From positions 1-48,556 of the forward strand of contig JAPOSW010000109.1 of NCBI GenBank assembly GCA_026709505.1: 48,556 nucleotides of DNA, given 5' to 3'. The notes below the pieces were generated by a model that saw only the letters and a list, made by a program, of their open reading frames with translations, was not told the DNA's origin and searched no databases. Numbering within the stretch: the first letter of the stretch is position 1; each line of letters opens with the position of its first letter. The translations under genes were made by a program, and so were the position numbers. Positions 35,519 through 44,147 of the stretch are shown piece by piece. The stretch is from Gammaproteobacteria bacterium (GTDB taxonomy: Bacteria > Pseudomonadota > Gammaproteobacteria > Arenicellales > Poriferihabitantaceae).

Positions 35519-37407
35519 TGCGCCGGTCCAGAGCAAACGAAATTGATCAATACGTACTGGAGAACCGGTACATGCTGATCCTGCTGATGATTGCGCTGCT
35601 GTCATTTCTATTGTTCATGCGGGTCGCCTACCTGCAAATTGCCCAGCACGGCCGCTTCGAATTGCTATCTCTGGAAAATCACATTGACAGGGTTCCTCTT
35701 GAACCGGTCCGCGGGCTGATTCTTGATCGAAATGAAGAGGTTCTGGCGCACAACGTCAAAGTCTTTAATCTTGAAATTCGACCCGACCGGGTTTCCAGCC
35801 TGGACCGTGATTTGGAAGAGCTGAGCCGCCTGGTTGAATTCACTCAGGAAGACATGCAGGCATTGAAGACCACCCTCGAATCACGACCCTCTTTTGAACG
35901 ACAGACGCTCAAGACAAATCTGACAGATGAGCAGGTTGCGGTATTTTCGGTCAATCAGCATCGTTTTCCCGGCATTGAGTTAAAGGTCGATCTCCAGCGC
36001 GACTATCCGTATGGCGACTTGACCTCGCATATTGTGGGCTATGTCGGCCGGATCAGCCCCGATGATCGGGAACTGGTCAATGAACAGGGAGAATATGATG
36101 GCATTTCGCATATCGGAAAAATTGGAATTGAATCCCAGTATGAAAAAACCCTGAAGGGCGCCCCGGGCCATTCCCAAGTCGAGATCAATGCGCATGGGCG
36201 CATCGTTCGGCATCTCAAGCAGGATCTGCCCAATGCCGGGCAGAATCTGCATCTCAGCATGGATATCCTGCTTCAAAAAGAAAGCATGGCAGCCCTTGAA
36301 GGCCTTGAAGGGGCAGTTGTCGCAATCGAGCCCAAGACAGGGGAAATCCTCGCATTGGCCAGTGCGCCGACCTATGATCCGAACCTTTTTGTGAACGGCA
36401 TTTCTCAAACCCGGTATGCGCAGTTGAACAGTTCCGAACTCAAGCCCCTGTTCAACCGTTCAATCTATGGCCAGTATGCGCCGGGTTCAACCATCAAGGG
36501 GTTCGTCTCGCTGGTCGGTCTTGAACATGGATTCGAACATGCCCGTGAAGTGTATTGTCCGGGCTGGTACAGTTTGCCCAATAGCGACAGACGATACCGT
36601 TGCTGGAGGAGAACTGGACATGGCTTGATTGATGGATATGCTGCGATTGAGCGTTCCTGTGACGTGTATTTCTATGATCTGGCTATCCGCCTTGGCATCG
36701 ATCGCTTGCAAGAGGGCATGATGCGGTTTGGCTTTGGACAAAAAACGGGAATTGATCTACAGGGAGAGCGTTCAGGACTGATGCCAGGCATGGAGTGGAA
36801 GAAAAGAGCCCATGGCCAGTCTTGGTATCCCGGGGATACGGTGAATTCAGGCATTGGCCAGGGTTATATGCTGATGACCCCTGTTCAGCTTGCTTCGGTG
36901 ACCGCGACACTGGCCAACCGGGGTGTGGCGGTCACCCCCCACTTGCTGAGAATGACGGAGAACCCGGTACGGCAGCAATCCGAATCGCCAGTGGTGGCCG
37001 AGCAAAAGCAGATTCAGCCGCAGCAAGACGAATTCTACGATCAGGTCATTGAAAGCATGCGTCGAGTTGTGCATGGTGCAAGAGGAACGGCGAGAGGCAT
37101 AAGCACTGACATGCGCTATGAAATGGCCGGCAAAACAGGCACTGCGCAAGTTGTCGGAATTCCTCAAGGTCAGGAATATGATGAAGCAAACACACCAAAA
37201 AAGTATCGAGATCATTCGCTGTTTGTAGGGTTTGCTCCTCTGGATGATCCTCGAATCGCCATTGCCGTAATCGTTGAACATGGCGGCAGCGGCAGCAAAG
37301 TGGCCGCGCCCATTGCACGGCGATTGATCGACTACTATTTAATGGACCGCCTGGGTTTGTTCACACCGGAAGCCGAGTCGCCCCCCGACAGGTCAGATTT
37401 GACGTAA
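35518..37407 (+). CDS. mrdA: Penicillin-binding protein 2, peptidoglycan transpeptidase
   Basis: A 629-residue class B PBP. It has an N-terminal membrane helix (about 18-38), the pedestal domain with LEPVRGLILDRN, and the transpeptidase domain with Ser324 in APGSTIKG (SxxK), the SCD triad (SxN variant) in AAIERSCDVYFYD, and KTG at 539-541 in MAGKTGTAQV. It forms the elongation synthase with RodA. Length is normal. Confidence 0.97.
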   Translation: MRRSRANEIDQYVLENRYMLILLMIALLSFLLFMRVAYLQIAQHGRFELLSLENHIDRVPLEPVRGLILDRNEEVLAHNVKVFNLEIRPDRVSSLDRDLEELSRLVEFTQEDMQALKTTLESRPSFERQTLKTNLTDEQVAVFSVNQHRFPGIELKVDLQRDYPYGDLTSHIVGYVGRISPDDRELVNEQGEYDGISHIGKIGIESQYEKTLKGAPGHSQVEINAHGRIVRHLKQDLPNAGQNLHLSMDILLQKESMAALEGLEGAVVAIEPKTGEILALASAPTYDPNLFVNGISQTRYAQLNSSELKPLFNRSIYGQYAPGSTIKGFVSLVGLEHGFEHAREVYCPGWYSLPNSDRRYRCWRRTGHGLIDGYAAIERSCDVYFYDLAIRLGIDRLQEGMMRFGFGQKTGIDLQGERSGLMPGMEWKKRAHGQSWYPGDTVNSGIGQGYMLMTPVQLASVTATLANRGVAVTPHLLRMTENPVRQQSESPVVAEQKQIQPQQDEFYDQVIESMRRVVHGARGTARGISTDMRYEMAGKTGTAQVVGIPQGQEYDEANTPKKYRDHSLFVGFAPLDDPRIAIAVIVEHGGSGSKVAAPIARRLIDYYLMDRLGLFTPEAESPPDRSDLT

Positions 37408-37409
37408 AA

Positions 37410-38498
37410 ATGAGCATAGAGCAGAAATCGATGCTTTCAACTCTGGATTATCCGTTGCTCTCCGGGATTTTGCTGGTTTGCAGTCTGGGGTTGATTACCC
37501 TGTATAGCGCAAGCGGGGAGGACGTTGATTTGCTGATTAAGCATGTCGGACGCCTCGTCATTGCCTTCATGGCGATGTACATTGTCTCGCATATTCAAGT
37601 CTCCACACTCTCGAACATGTCCTTGTATCTATATTTAATCGGGTTAGTGCTACTGATTGCGGTACTGGTTTTTGGGAGTGCGGGAAAAGGCGCACAGCGA
37701 TGGATTGATTTTGGAATTTTCCGTTTCCAGCCTTCTGAGATCATGAAGATCGTAGTGCCGATGATGGTGGCCTGGATCATGACCCACAATTCCATGATGC
37801 CACGCGGAGCGAAGATCTTTCTGGCGGTGCTTTCAATTCTCGTTCCCTGTAGTCTGGTGATCCTGCAGCCCGATCTTGGAACAGCTCTTCTGATTGCCGC
37901 ATCTGGCCTGGTGGTGGTATTCCTGGCTGGAATCAGCTGGAAGACGATTCTTGCATTGGCGGCGGCAGGGTCATTGTCGGCTCCCCTTGTCTGGAGCATG
38001 GTATTGTATGATTACCAAAAACAGCGGATACTGACCATGCTAGATCCCTGGTCGGACCCGCTTGGCGCTGGCTACCATGCTGTTCAATCCATGATTGCAA
38101 TCGGTTCGGGCGGCATTGCTGGCAAGGGCTGGCTGTTGGGAACCCAGTCGCGGCTGGAGTTCATTCCCGAGCGAAGTACTGACTTTGTTTTTTCGGTCTT
38201 GGGCGAGGAGTTTGGACTGGGTGGCTTTATCCTGTTGATGCTGGTTTACCTGCTGCTGGTGGTGCGCGGGTTCTGGATCGGCATTTCCGTTGAGGACACC
38301 TACTCGAAACTACTGGCGGGGGGGCTCTCCTTCACATTTTTTGCTTATGTATTTGTCAATATAGGGATGGTGTCAGGCATTTTGCCGGTGGTCGGCGTAC
38401 CATTGCCGTTTATCAGCTATGGCGGAACATCGGTGGTGAGCCTGATGATAGGATTTGGTATCCTGATGAGTATCTCGCAAAGAATGAAACCGCATTGA
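37410..38498 (+). CDS. mrdB: SEDS-family peptidoglycan glycosyltransferase RodA
   Basis: A 362-residue polytopic protein with about ten helices. The SEDS blocks GKGAQRWIDFGIFRFQPSEIMKI, LQPDLGTALLI, AIGSGGIAGKGW with LEFIPERSTDFVFSVLGEEFG, and LPFISYGGTSVVS are intact. It polymerises glycan for PBP2. Two bases separate it from mrdA. Confidence 0.97.
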   Translation: MSIEQKSMLSTLDYPLLSGILLVCSLGLITLYSASGEDVDLLIKHVGRLVIAFMAMYIVSHIQVSTLSNMSLYLYLIGLVLLIAVLVFGSAGKGAQRWIDFGIFRFQPSEIMKIVVPMMVAWIMTHNSMMPRGAKIFLAVLSILVPCSLVILQPDLGTALLIAASGLVVVFLAGISWKTILALAAAGSLSAPLVWSMVLYDYQKQRILTMLDPWSDPLGAGYHAVQSMIAIGSGGIAGKGWLLGTQSRLEFIPERSTDFVFSVLGEEFGLGGFILLMLVYLLLVVRGFWIGISVEDTYSKLLAGGLSFTFFAYVFVNIGMVSGILPVVGVPLPFISYGGTSVVSLMIGFGILMSISQRMKPH

Positions 38499-38511
38499 AA
38501 CAGACCGCGCC

Positions 38512-39513
38512 ATGACTGGAGACAACAAAATTCATGCCAAGATTCATGCCTGTGTTTTCGGCGCTCTTCTGGCATGCCTGCCCGGAAATTCCTCGGCTCT
38601 GAATATCGGTGACTATCCCGAGCTTGAGGATTTGATCCAGACCATGGTTGAGGAAGACGGGTATCCGGAAGACGAGTTGCGGGCCTTGATCGAGTCTGCG
38701 GCGATCAATGAAAAAACACTGGAGTTGATGGACAGGCAATGGGAAGCAGTGCCCTGGCATAAGTACAGAGATTTATTCATCAACTACCGGCGAATCAGAA
38801 ACGGAGTCGAGTTCTGGAATGAGCATGAGGCGACCCTCAAAAAGGCCGAGGCGGAGTATGGCGTGCCTGCTTCCGTAATTGTGTCGATCATTGGCGTTGA
38901 AACCCATTACGGCAAGCGCAAGGGGAATTCGAATGTGTTGAACAGTCTGGTGAGCTTGACCGCCGCATATCCGAGACGAAGCAAGTACTTCAAGAAGGAG
39001 TTGCGGGTGTTCCTGAATCTGGCGAGAAGAGAAAGCATTGAAGCCGGCTCTGTTTACGGTTCCTATGCCGGGGCAATTGGCATTCCCCAGTTCATGCCTT
39101 CAAGCTATGAAAACCACTCGGTGGATTTTAACGGCAATGGTATCCGCGATCTGGTCAACGAGGTTGAGGATGCGGTTGGCAGTGTTGCCAATTATCTCGT
39201 GAATCACGGATGGAAGGCGGGACAGGCCATTTATTCCGATGTGCAGGGGAGCTTGCCCGAGAGTGCCTTGGCGCTGGTTAGGAAAAGTGCCAAGCCGCAA
39301 CAGACGGTGGAGAGCCTCGTCATGTCAGGTATCGAATTCAACTCCGAGCAAGCCAGTCAAAAAGCGGCACTGGTTAAATTGACTCTGGAGAATGATGAAT
39401 ACCGACACATTGTTGCCTTCAATAATCTCTATGTGATTACTCGTTACAACAACAGCATCAATTATTCGATGGCGGTAACCGAGCTGGCTGAAGAGATTGA
39501 GCAGCGGCGCTAG
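38512..39513 (+). CDS. mltB: Lytic murein transglycosylase B (family 3)
   Basis: A 333-residue transglycosylase. The catalytic Glu130 is in IIGVETHYGKRKGNSNVL; PRRSKYFKKELRVFLNLARRE and AGAIGIPQFMPSSYENHSVDFNGNGIRDLV are family hallmarks. The N-terminus carries a hydrophobic segment with L-L-A-C (about residues 21-24), a lipobox, so it is probably an outer-membrane lipoprotein. It follows rodA by 13 bases and would make space in the wall for the elongation machinery. Confidence 0.95.
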   Translation: MTGDNKIHAKIHACVFGALLACLPGNSSALNIGDYPELEDLIQTMVEEDGYPEDELRALIESAAINEKTLELMDRQWEAVPWHKYRDLFINYRRIRNGVEFWNEHEATLKKAEAEYGVPASVIVSIIGVETHYGKRKGNSNVLNSLVSLTAAYPRRSKYFKKELRVFLNLARRESIEAGSVYGSYAGAIGIPQFMPSSYENHSVDFNGNGIRDLVNEVEDAVGSVANYLVNHGWKAGQAIYSDVQGSLPESALALVRKSAKPQQTVESLVMSGIEFNSEQASQKAALVKLTLENDEYRHIVAFNNLYVITRYNNSINYSMAVTELAEEIEQRR

Positions 39514-39539
39514 AGCATTGGACTTGACAATCCGGGAAG

Positions 39540-40163
39540 ATGGCCAAGGCGCCAGATCATGACCTGGTGTTTGTGTTTGACGTTGCCGGCGTGCTCGTTG
39601 AATGGAACCTCGAGGCGCTGTATGGCCCTCTGTGCGAGCGTTCAGGCCGAGACCTTGAGCACATTGCAAACCATGTTCTTGGTTCTTCAACTCAGGCCAA
39701 AATCAGCAAGGGGGAGCCGGTCATGCCGCTGCTGCAACGCCTGATCCGTCAGTATCCGGAATGGGAAGACGAAATCCTGGCGTATTGGGCAAGATGGGAT
39801 GAGATGCTGGTTGACGTAATTTCGGGTTCGATAGCCGTCGTGGAGGAACTCAAGGAACGAGGGCACCGGCTGCATGTTCTCGGCAACTGGGGAAGAGGGG
39901 AATTCGAGAGGGCTAGACCAAGAATGCCATTTCTGGAATTATTCAATGGCGTACTGCTTTCGGGTGATTGCGGCTTGCTGAAGCCGGATACCGAGATCTA
40001 TGCCTTGGCAGAGCGGCAATTTAAGCTTGTACCCGAGAAAACCGTGTTCATTGATGATCGAAAGGAAAATGTGCTGGCGGCAATCAGCCGGGGCTGGAAT
40101 GGAATCGTGTTTGAAGATCCGCGGCAACTCTATCTGACGCTCATGAACTACGGCATGCTATAG
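39540..40163 (+). CDS. HAD-superfamily hydrolase (YihX-like phosphatase)
   Basis: A 207-residue HAD protein. Motif I is VFDVAGVLVEW, with the nucleophilic Asp kept and the usual acid/base position changed to a small residue, as in some epoxide-hydrolase-like and YihX-like members. LHVLGNWG marks motif II, and KPDTEIYALAERQF plus FIDDRKENVLAA are motifs III and IV. The ATG at 39540 has a GGGAAG site. Substrate is unknown, likely a sugar or nucleotide phosphate. Confidence 0.88.
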   Translation: MAKAPDHDLVFVFDVAGVLVEWNLEALYGPLCERSGRDLEHIANHVLGSSTQAKISKGEPVMPLLQRLIRQYPEWEDEILAYWARWDEMLVDVISGSIAVVEELKERGHRLHVLGNWGRGEFERARPRMPFLELFNGVLLSGDCGLLKPDTEIYALAERQFKLVPEKTVFIDDRKENVLAAISRGWNGIVFEDPRQLYLTLMNYGML

Positions 40164-40165
40164 CA

Positions 40166-41314
40166 ATGATTCTAAATGCACAGGCTCAGAGTGCAGTCAC
40201 CATGAAAACGGAAAAAATGCATGCCGTCTATCTGAAGGGCCATGGAGGATTTGAGCAGCTTGAGTACACCGATCAGGCTCCCAAGCCGATCCCGAAACCC
40301 GACGAGGTGCTGGTCAGGGTTCTCGCCTGCGGCATGAACAATACCGATATCAATACTCGAACTGGATGGTACAACCCATCTGTAAAGAGCGGGACTGCCG
40401 ATTGGACGGATGCTGGAGTAGAAACAGGAAGCAATAGAATGGGCGGCTGGTCCGGCGATATCAAATTCCCGCGAATTCAGGGGATGGATGTTGCCGGCGT
40501 CATTGAGGCCGTGGGTGATGGCATTGGTCCAGAGAGGGTCGGTCAACGGGTGGTATGCGACCCTTATCTGCATTCACCAGGCAGTGAGAATGTGCTGGAT
40601 TCACTGGGCTTGCTGGGTGCAGAATTTGACGGTGGCTTTGCCCAGTATCTGTGTTTGCCCGCCGCCAATGCCTTGCCTGTCACACAGGAATGTCGGCTCA
40701 AGGACAGTCAGTTGTCCACGCTTCCCTGTTCGGGAGGCACCGCTATGAACATGCTGCTGCTCGCGAGGGTAGGCCGAGGAGACCGGCTCCTGGTGACTGG
40801 CGCTTCAGGAGGGGTGGGTTCGTTTCTGGTCCAGATCGGGAATCTTCTGGGTGCTGAAGTCATGGCAGTTGCCGCAAGAGAGAAGCATGCACAGCTTGCT
40901 GGGCTAGGGGCAAGCGACACGATTGATCGTCATGCCGGCAATCTGACTGCGGCAGCCCTGTCGGCCGGAAGCGGGGGCGGTTATTCTGTAGTCGCGGATG
41001 TTGTAGGAGGAGATGCATTTCCAGCGTATCTGGACATGCTCAATAGAGGGGGGCGCTATGTGGTGGCAGGCGCCATTGCCGGCCCCATGGTCCAGCTGGA
41101 TTTGCGCACCCTGTATCTGAAGAATCTCTCGTTTTTCGGCTCAACCATTTATTCTCGAAAAACCATGCTCAGACTTATGGAATTCGCCAATGGCAATCAG
41201 TTGGTACCGGCTGTTCATCGGGAATATGACTTGCGTGACATTGGCGAGGCCCAAAAATTCTTCTTGAAAAAAAAGCATGTTGGCAACCTGGTTCTGATAC
41301 CGCCATCAGGCTAG
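40166..41314 (+). CDS. Zinc-type alcohol dehydrogenase / quinone oxidoreductase (MDR family)
   Basis: A 382-residue medium-chain reductase as read; the conserved start MHAVYLKGHGGFEQLEY suggests the true ATG is 40202 or 40217. The GroES-like domain contains EVLVRVLACGMNNTDIN and GMDVAGVIEAVGDGIGPERVGQRVV. The Rossmann loop is VTGASGGVGSFLVQIG. The structural-zinc Cys lobe is absent and the catalytic-zinc Cys and His positions are only partly kept, so quinone oxidoreductase-like activity is more likely than zinc alcohol dehydrogenase. Function is not defined. Confidence 0.85.
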   Translation: MILNAQAQSAVTMKTEKMHAVYLKGHGGFEQLEYTDQAPKPIPKPDEVLVRVLACGMNNTDINTRTGWYNPSVKSGTADWTDAGVETGSNRMGGWSGDIKFPRIQGMDVAGVIEAVGDGIGPERVGQRVVCDPYLHSPGSENVLDSLGLLGAEFDGGFAQYLCLPAANALPVTQECRLKDSQLSTLPCSGGTAMNMLLLARVGRGDRLLVTGASGGVGSFLVQIGNLLGAEVMAVAAREKHAQLAGLGASDTIDRHAGNLTAAALSAGSGGGYSVVADVVGGDAFPAYLDMLNRGGRYVVAGAIAGPMVQLDLRTLYLKNLSFFGSTIYSRKTMLRLMEFANGNQLVPAVHREYDLRDIGEAQKFFLKKKHVGNLVLIPPSG

Positions 41315-41326
41315 GCTCCTTAATAC

Positions 41327-41812
41327 TCAATCTTCAGCAATTTCAGCCCAGCTGGCGCCGGTGAGATCCTGCAGCTCATCCGGTGTGAGAGAAAACAGGG
41401 AATTCGGAGTGCCAGCTGCCGCCCAGATCACCGGATTCAGCCTGAGGTCCTGATCGAGGAGGGTGTTGATTGGCTTGACGTGAGCGACTGGAGGGATTCC
41501 ACCGATGGAGTAGCCAGTGTGTTTCCGGGCAAAGCCGGCATCCGCCCGTTCCAGTTTGCTGCCGATAACTTCTCCTGCTTTCTCCAGATCGACCCGATTT
41601 CCTCCTGAAGCAATGATCAGTAACGGCTCATGATTGTCGCGATTTTGGAAAATGAGTGATTTGGCAATGCATGAAACATCGCAGTTGACAGCCTTTGCGG
41701 CTTCTGCCGCTGTCCGCGTGGTTTCGGGAATTTGCTGAACCCTGAGATCGAATCCTCTGGAATTCAGGTAAGCCTGGACTCTTTGCGTGCTTGATTTGAG
41801 TATCTCGGTCAC
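41327..41812 (-). CDS. YbaK/EbsC-family aminoacyl-tRNA deacylase
   Basis: A 161-residue protein of the YbaK/ProX fold that hydrolyses mischarged aminoacyl-tRNA. The conserved Lys is in CIAKSLIF and the GGNRVD turn, GYSIGGIPPVAHVKPI and VIWAAAGTPNSLFSLTPDEL blocks are intact. It is convergent with the MDR gene. The precise substrate (Cys-tRNA(Pro) or other) cannot be read. Confidence 0.92.
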   Translation of the reverse strand: MTEILKSSTQRVQAYLNSRGFDLRVQQIPETTRTAAEAAKAVNCDVSCIAKSLIFQNRDNHEPLLIIASGGNRVDLEKAGEVIGSKLERADAGFARKHTGYSIGGIPPVAHVKPINTLLDQDLRLNPVIWAAAGTPNSLFSLTPDELQDLTGASWAEIAED

Positions 41813-42715
41813 TGGAATATCACTGATTCATGAAGAGGTGAACGACTACTTGCCCTGATTCCGGTTCAGGTCATCCTCATGGATGCGTTGCCCCATGCCT
41901 TTTTGGCATACGGGTATTCTGGATTCCATGGCATAACCCCGGTAGCATGCTTTTGTACAATGCCAATCCTCATGACATTTTTTAACGGAAATTGATTATG
42001 GAAGCGGGGCCGGGTCAAACGGTTGATGGTCATTTCGCATCGATTAGAATTCACATCCATGTCAACAGTCTCGTCGACGGGTTAATCCTGGACAAGCGGC
42101 TGGATCAATCGATTCTTCTCGCACAGAAGGATTGAGATAAGTGAACATGTGAGCATATTGTGCCTGAAAATGCCAAGGATCTACAAGATCCCGGCGGGTT
42201 GAGGCCTGATTTGGTCCTGCGAGGGCCTGGCTTCCGGGAAACCATGACCGTTTTCTGGGTCGCACATAAACAGATTGCAGGGCAGATTGCGGGTCAATGA
42301 GGCAATTGTTGATTTGTGAATTGTAATGCATTGCATCGCTGAACTTTTCATTTCAGTTTGGCAGATGTGCATCCGTGTCGATATCAGCACAATTTCGCAG
42401 AAAGGGATAAGGGATCGCAGAATCACTAAACCCGGACCAGAAGCAATCAGGGCATTTCGGTCTTTCCGACATTCAAAGGCCCTTGCCGCATCTCGACCAT
42501 TCTTCAGGTGGCTCCAAGCAAGTCATCAGTCCCGTTCAATGCAGTCCGGCCTGCCAAATCGGCCGAGCATGTGCTTTGGAATTGTGCCCCAACATAAAGT
42601 AAAATCCAGAATCATCAACAGCACATTGCTTCGGTCCCGCAAGTGGCGAGTACATGCTTTTGCCCTTTAGTCCTGATACTTGTTGCCATTTGCTTGAATC
42701 CGTATATTTTTTTGA
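41813..42715. other. Intergenic, about 900 bases without a recognised gene
   Basis: Frames on both strands are short and lack protein patterns. The last 30 bases before 42716 are AT-rich and may hold a promoter for the phosphatase-ankyrin gene. No RNA gene or repeat was seen. Confidence 0.4.
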
Positions 42716-43780
42716 ATGATCAAGACTAAACAATGCCGTGGCCTTTCCTTTATGCATTATGGAGGTTACTGGTCTTGGCGGCAGCACCCCCCATCGGACC
42801 AGCAGAAGAAATATGAGAAACAAGTTAAAGATGCCTACAAGAAAGCAAATCCGGCAATATTTGTTTGCGGATACTGGGATGTGGAATACATATTGCATGA
42901 TCACCCCGAGATATCGACAGCGATCAGTGTCGAGACATCCGACAGGGAGGGCTCCGATGCCTTCAAACTCCTGACTGAGAACCGGAATCACTATATCTGC
43001 AAAGTTGATGATGTTGATGAACGAGCAAACCGGGGCTGGTATCCTCCAAGCGAGGAAAACATGTCCCCGTTGCTGGACTATTTGAAAGAGTGGGTGAGTA
43101 GGCGGACCGACAACAATCTACCGGAATCTCTTTTGGTGCATTGCGCAGCCGGTCAGTATCGCTCACCAGCCACTGCACTAACCGCACATATGCTTTATTC
43201 GGGCGATCCGATATTCTCAGCAACGGAGCTGGTCATGAACAGTCCCGCTGGAAATAACAACCTCAGTGCTAACTGGGAGATAAGTCGTATTATGGACGAC
43301 ATGCTGAGGCTAGGCGGGGTATTTCTGTCGGCGGCTAAAAATATTCCCATCGCAAAAATCAAGCGTGACGAGATGCTTTATCAGGGAGAAAAGGATGTTG
43401 ACTACATCCGCTCCAAAGTCTCTGAAGCGTTGAGGGTTCCAATTCCTGTTCCCGAACCCGGTGATAGAACTATGCATGCCGCGGCTGCCGGGTCGGACCC
43501 GAGGGCAGTTGAAGCACTCCTTGCTGCTGAATGCGAAGCAGGACCTGTCGGTAATAACGAGCAGGTTCCGCTCCATCGAGCCGCTATTTCCGGCACACCG
43601 GAAATAATAGAGATCCTGATCGATCAAACGCCTTATTTCAGGTCCCAGTCCACCCAAAAGCGTGATGCCTTAGGCAGACTGCCCCTGGACTATGCACTCA
43701 ACAACCCCAGACTCGTTGACACGCCAATACTTCGCAAACTCGAGATCGTGACCGAGGAAGATTCGCTCCTACACAGTTGA
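42716..43780 (+). CDS. Tyrosine-phosphatase-like domain fused to ankyrin repeats
   Basis: A 354-residue cytoplasmic protein with two parts. Residues about 45-215 fit predicted protein tyrosine phosphatases of the COG5350 type: PAIFVCGYWDVEYI, a PPSEENMSPLLDYLKEW lead-in, the P-loop VHCAAGQYRSPATAL with Cys143 and Arg149 (CX5R), and MNSPAGNNNLSANWEISRIMDDML, which follows the family pattern. Residues about 250-345 form two to three ankyrin-like repeats (MHAAAAGSDPRAVEALLAAE, PLHRAAISGTPEIIEILID and LPLDYALNNPRLVD). No ribosome site is visible before the ATG. I know no bacterial precedent for this architecture; function is unknown, perhaps signal dephosphorylation with protein targeting. Confidence 0.75.
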   Translation: MIKTKQCRGLSFMHYGGYWSWRQHPPSDQQKKYEKQVKDAYKKANPAIFVCGYWDVEYILHDHPEISTAISVETSDREGSDAFKLLTENRNHYICKVDDVDERANRGWYPPSEENMSPLLDYLKEWVSRRTDNNLPESLLVHCAAGQYRSPATALTAHMLYSGDPIFSATELVMNSPAGNNNLSANWEISRIMDDMLRLGGVFLSAAKNIPIAKIKRDEMLYQGEKDVDYIRSKVSEALRVPIPVPEPGDRTMHAAAAGSDPRAVEALLAAECEAGPVGNNEQVPLHRAAISGTPEIIEILIDQTPYFRSQSTQKRDALGRLPLDYALNNPRLVDTPILRKLEIVTEEDSLLHS

Positions 43781-44001
43781 TCAGTAGAACCGGATGACGC
43801 TCGTCATGCCCAGATTGGGGGTCGTCTGATTTTTGGAAAAATACCGGTCTAGCTGATTCCCCTAGAATCCATATTCACAGTAAAATCAACTCCAATAGGT
43901 GAACTGGCTTTTGTTGCGCTCGTCGAAATAACCAGTGGAAGCTGAGACAGGGCCAGACTAAACATTTTCATCATGCAAGATCTCGCAGACAGAACGAAAT
44001 C

Positions 44002-44124
44002 ATGATATACCTTATTGTGGAACTAATGGGATTGCTGATTGTGGTTGCCTTGGGTGGTTTTGTCCTGGGCTGGTTATCTCGCGGGATCAATGAGCGTGCG
44101 AAACGCAGGTTTCGCCGAAAATAG
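44002..44124 (+). CDS. Small membrane protein
   Basis: A 40-residue frame with one hydrophobic helix (about 5-26, with GLLIVVALGGFVLGWL) followed by a basic tail RGINERAKRRFRRK, the layout of single-helix inner-membrane peptides. The ribosome site is weak. It ends 23 bases from the convergent FAD gene. Confidence 0.5.
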   Translation: MIYLIVELMGLLIVVALGGFVLGWLSRGINERAKRRFRRK

Positions 44125-44147
44125 ACATCGCATCAGATCGTTTTCGT

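Noticed and set aside
43794..43807. Palindrome ATGACG-CT-CGTCAT after the phosphatase-ankyrin gene
   Set aside because: No T-run follows and the stem is short, so I do not call it a terminator.
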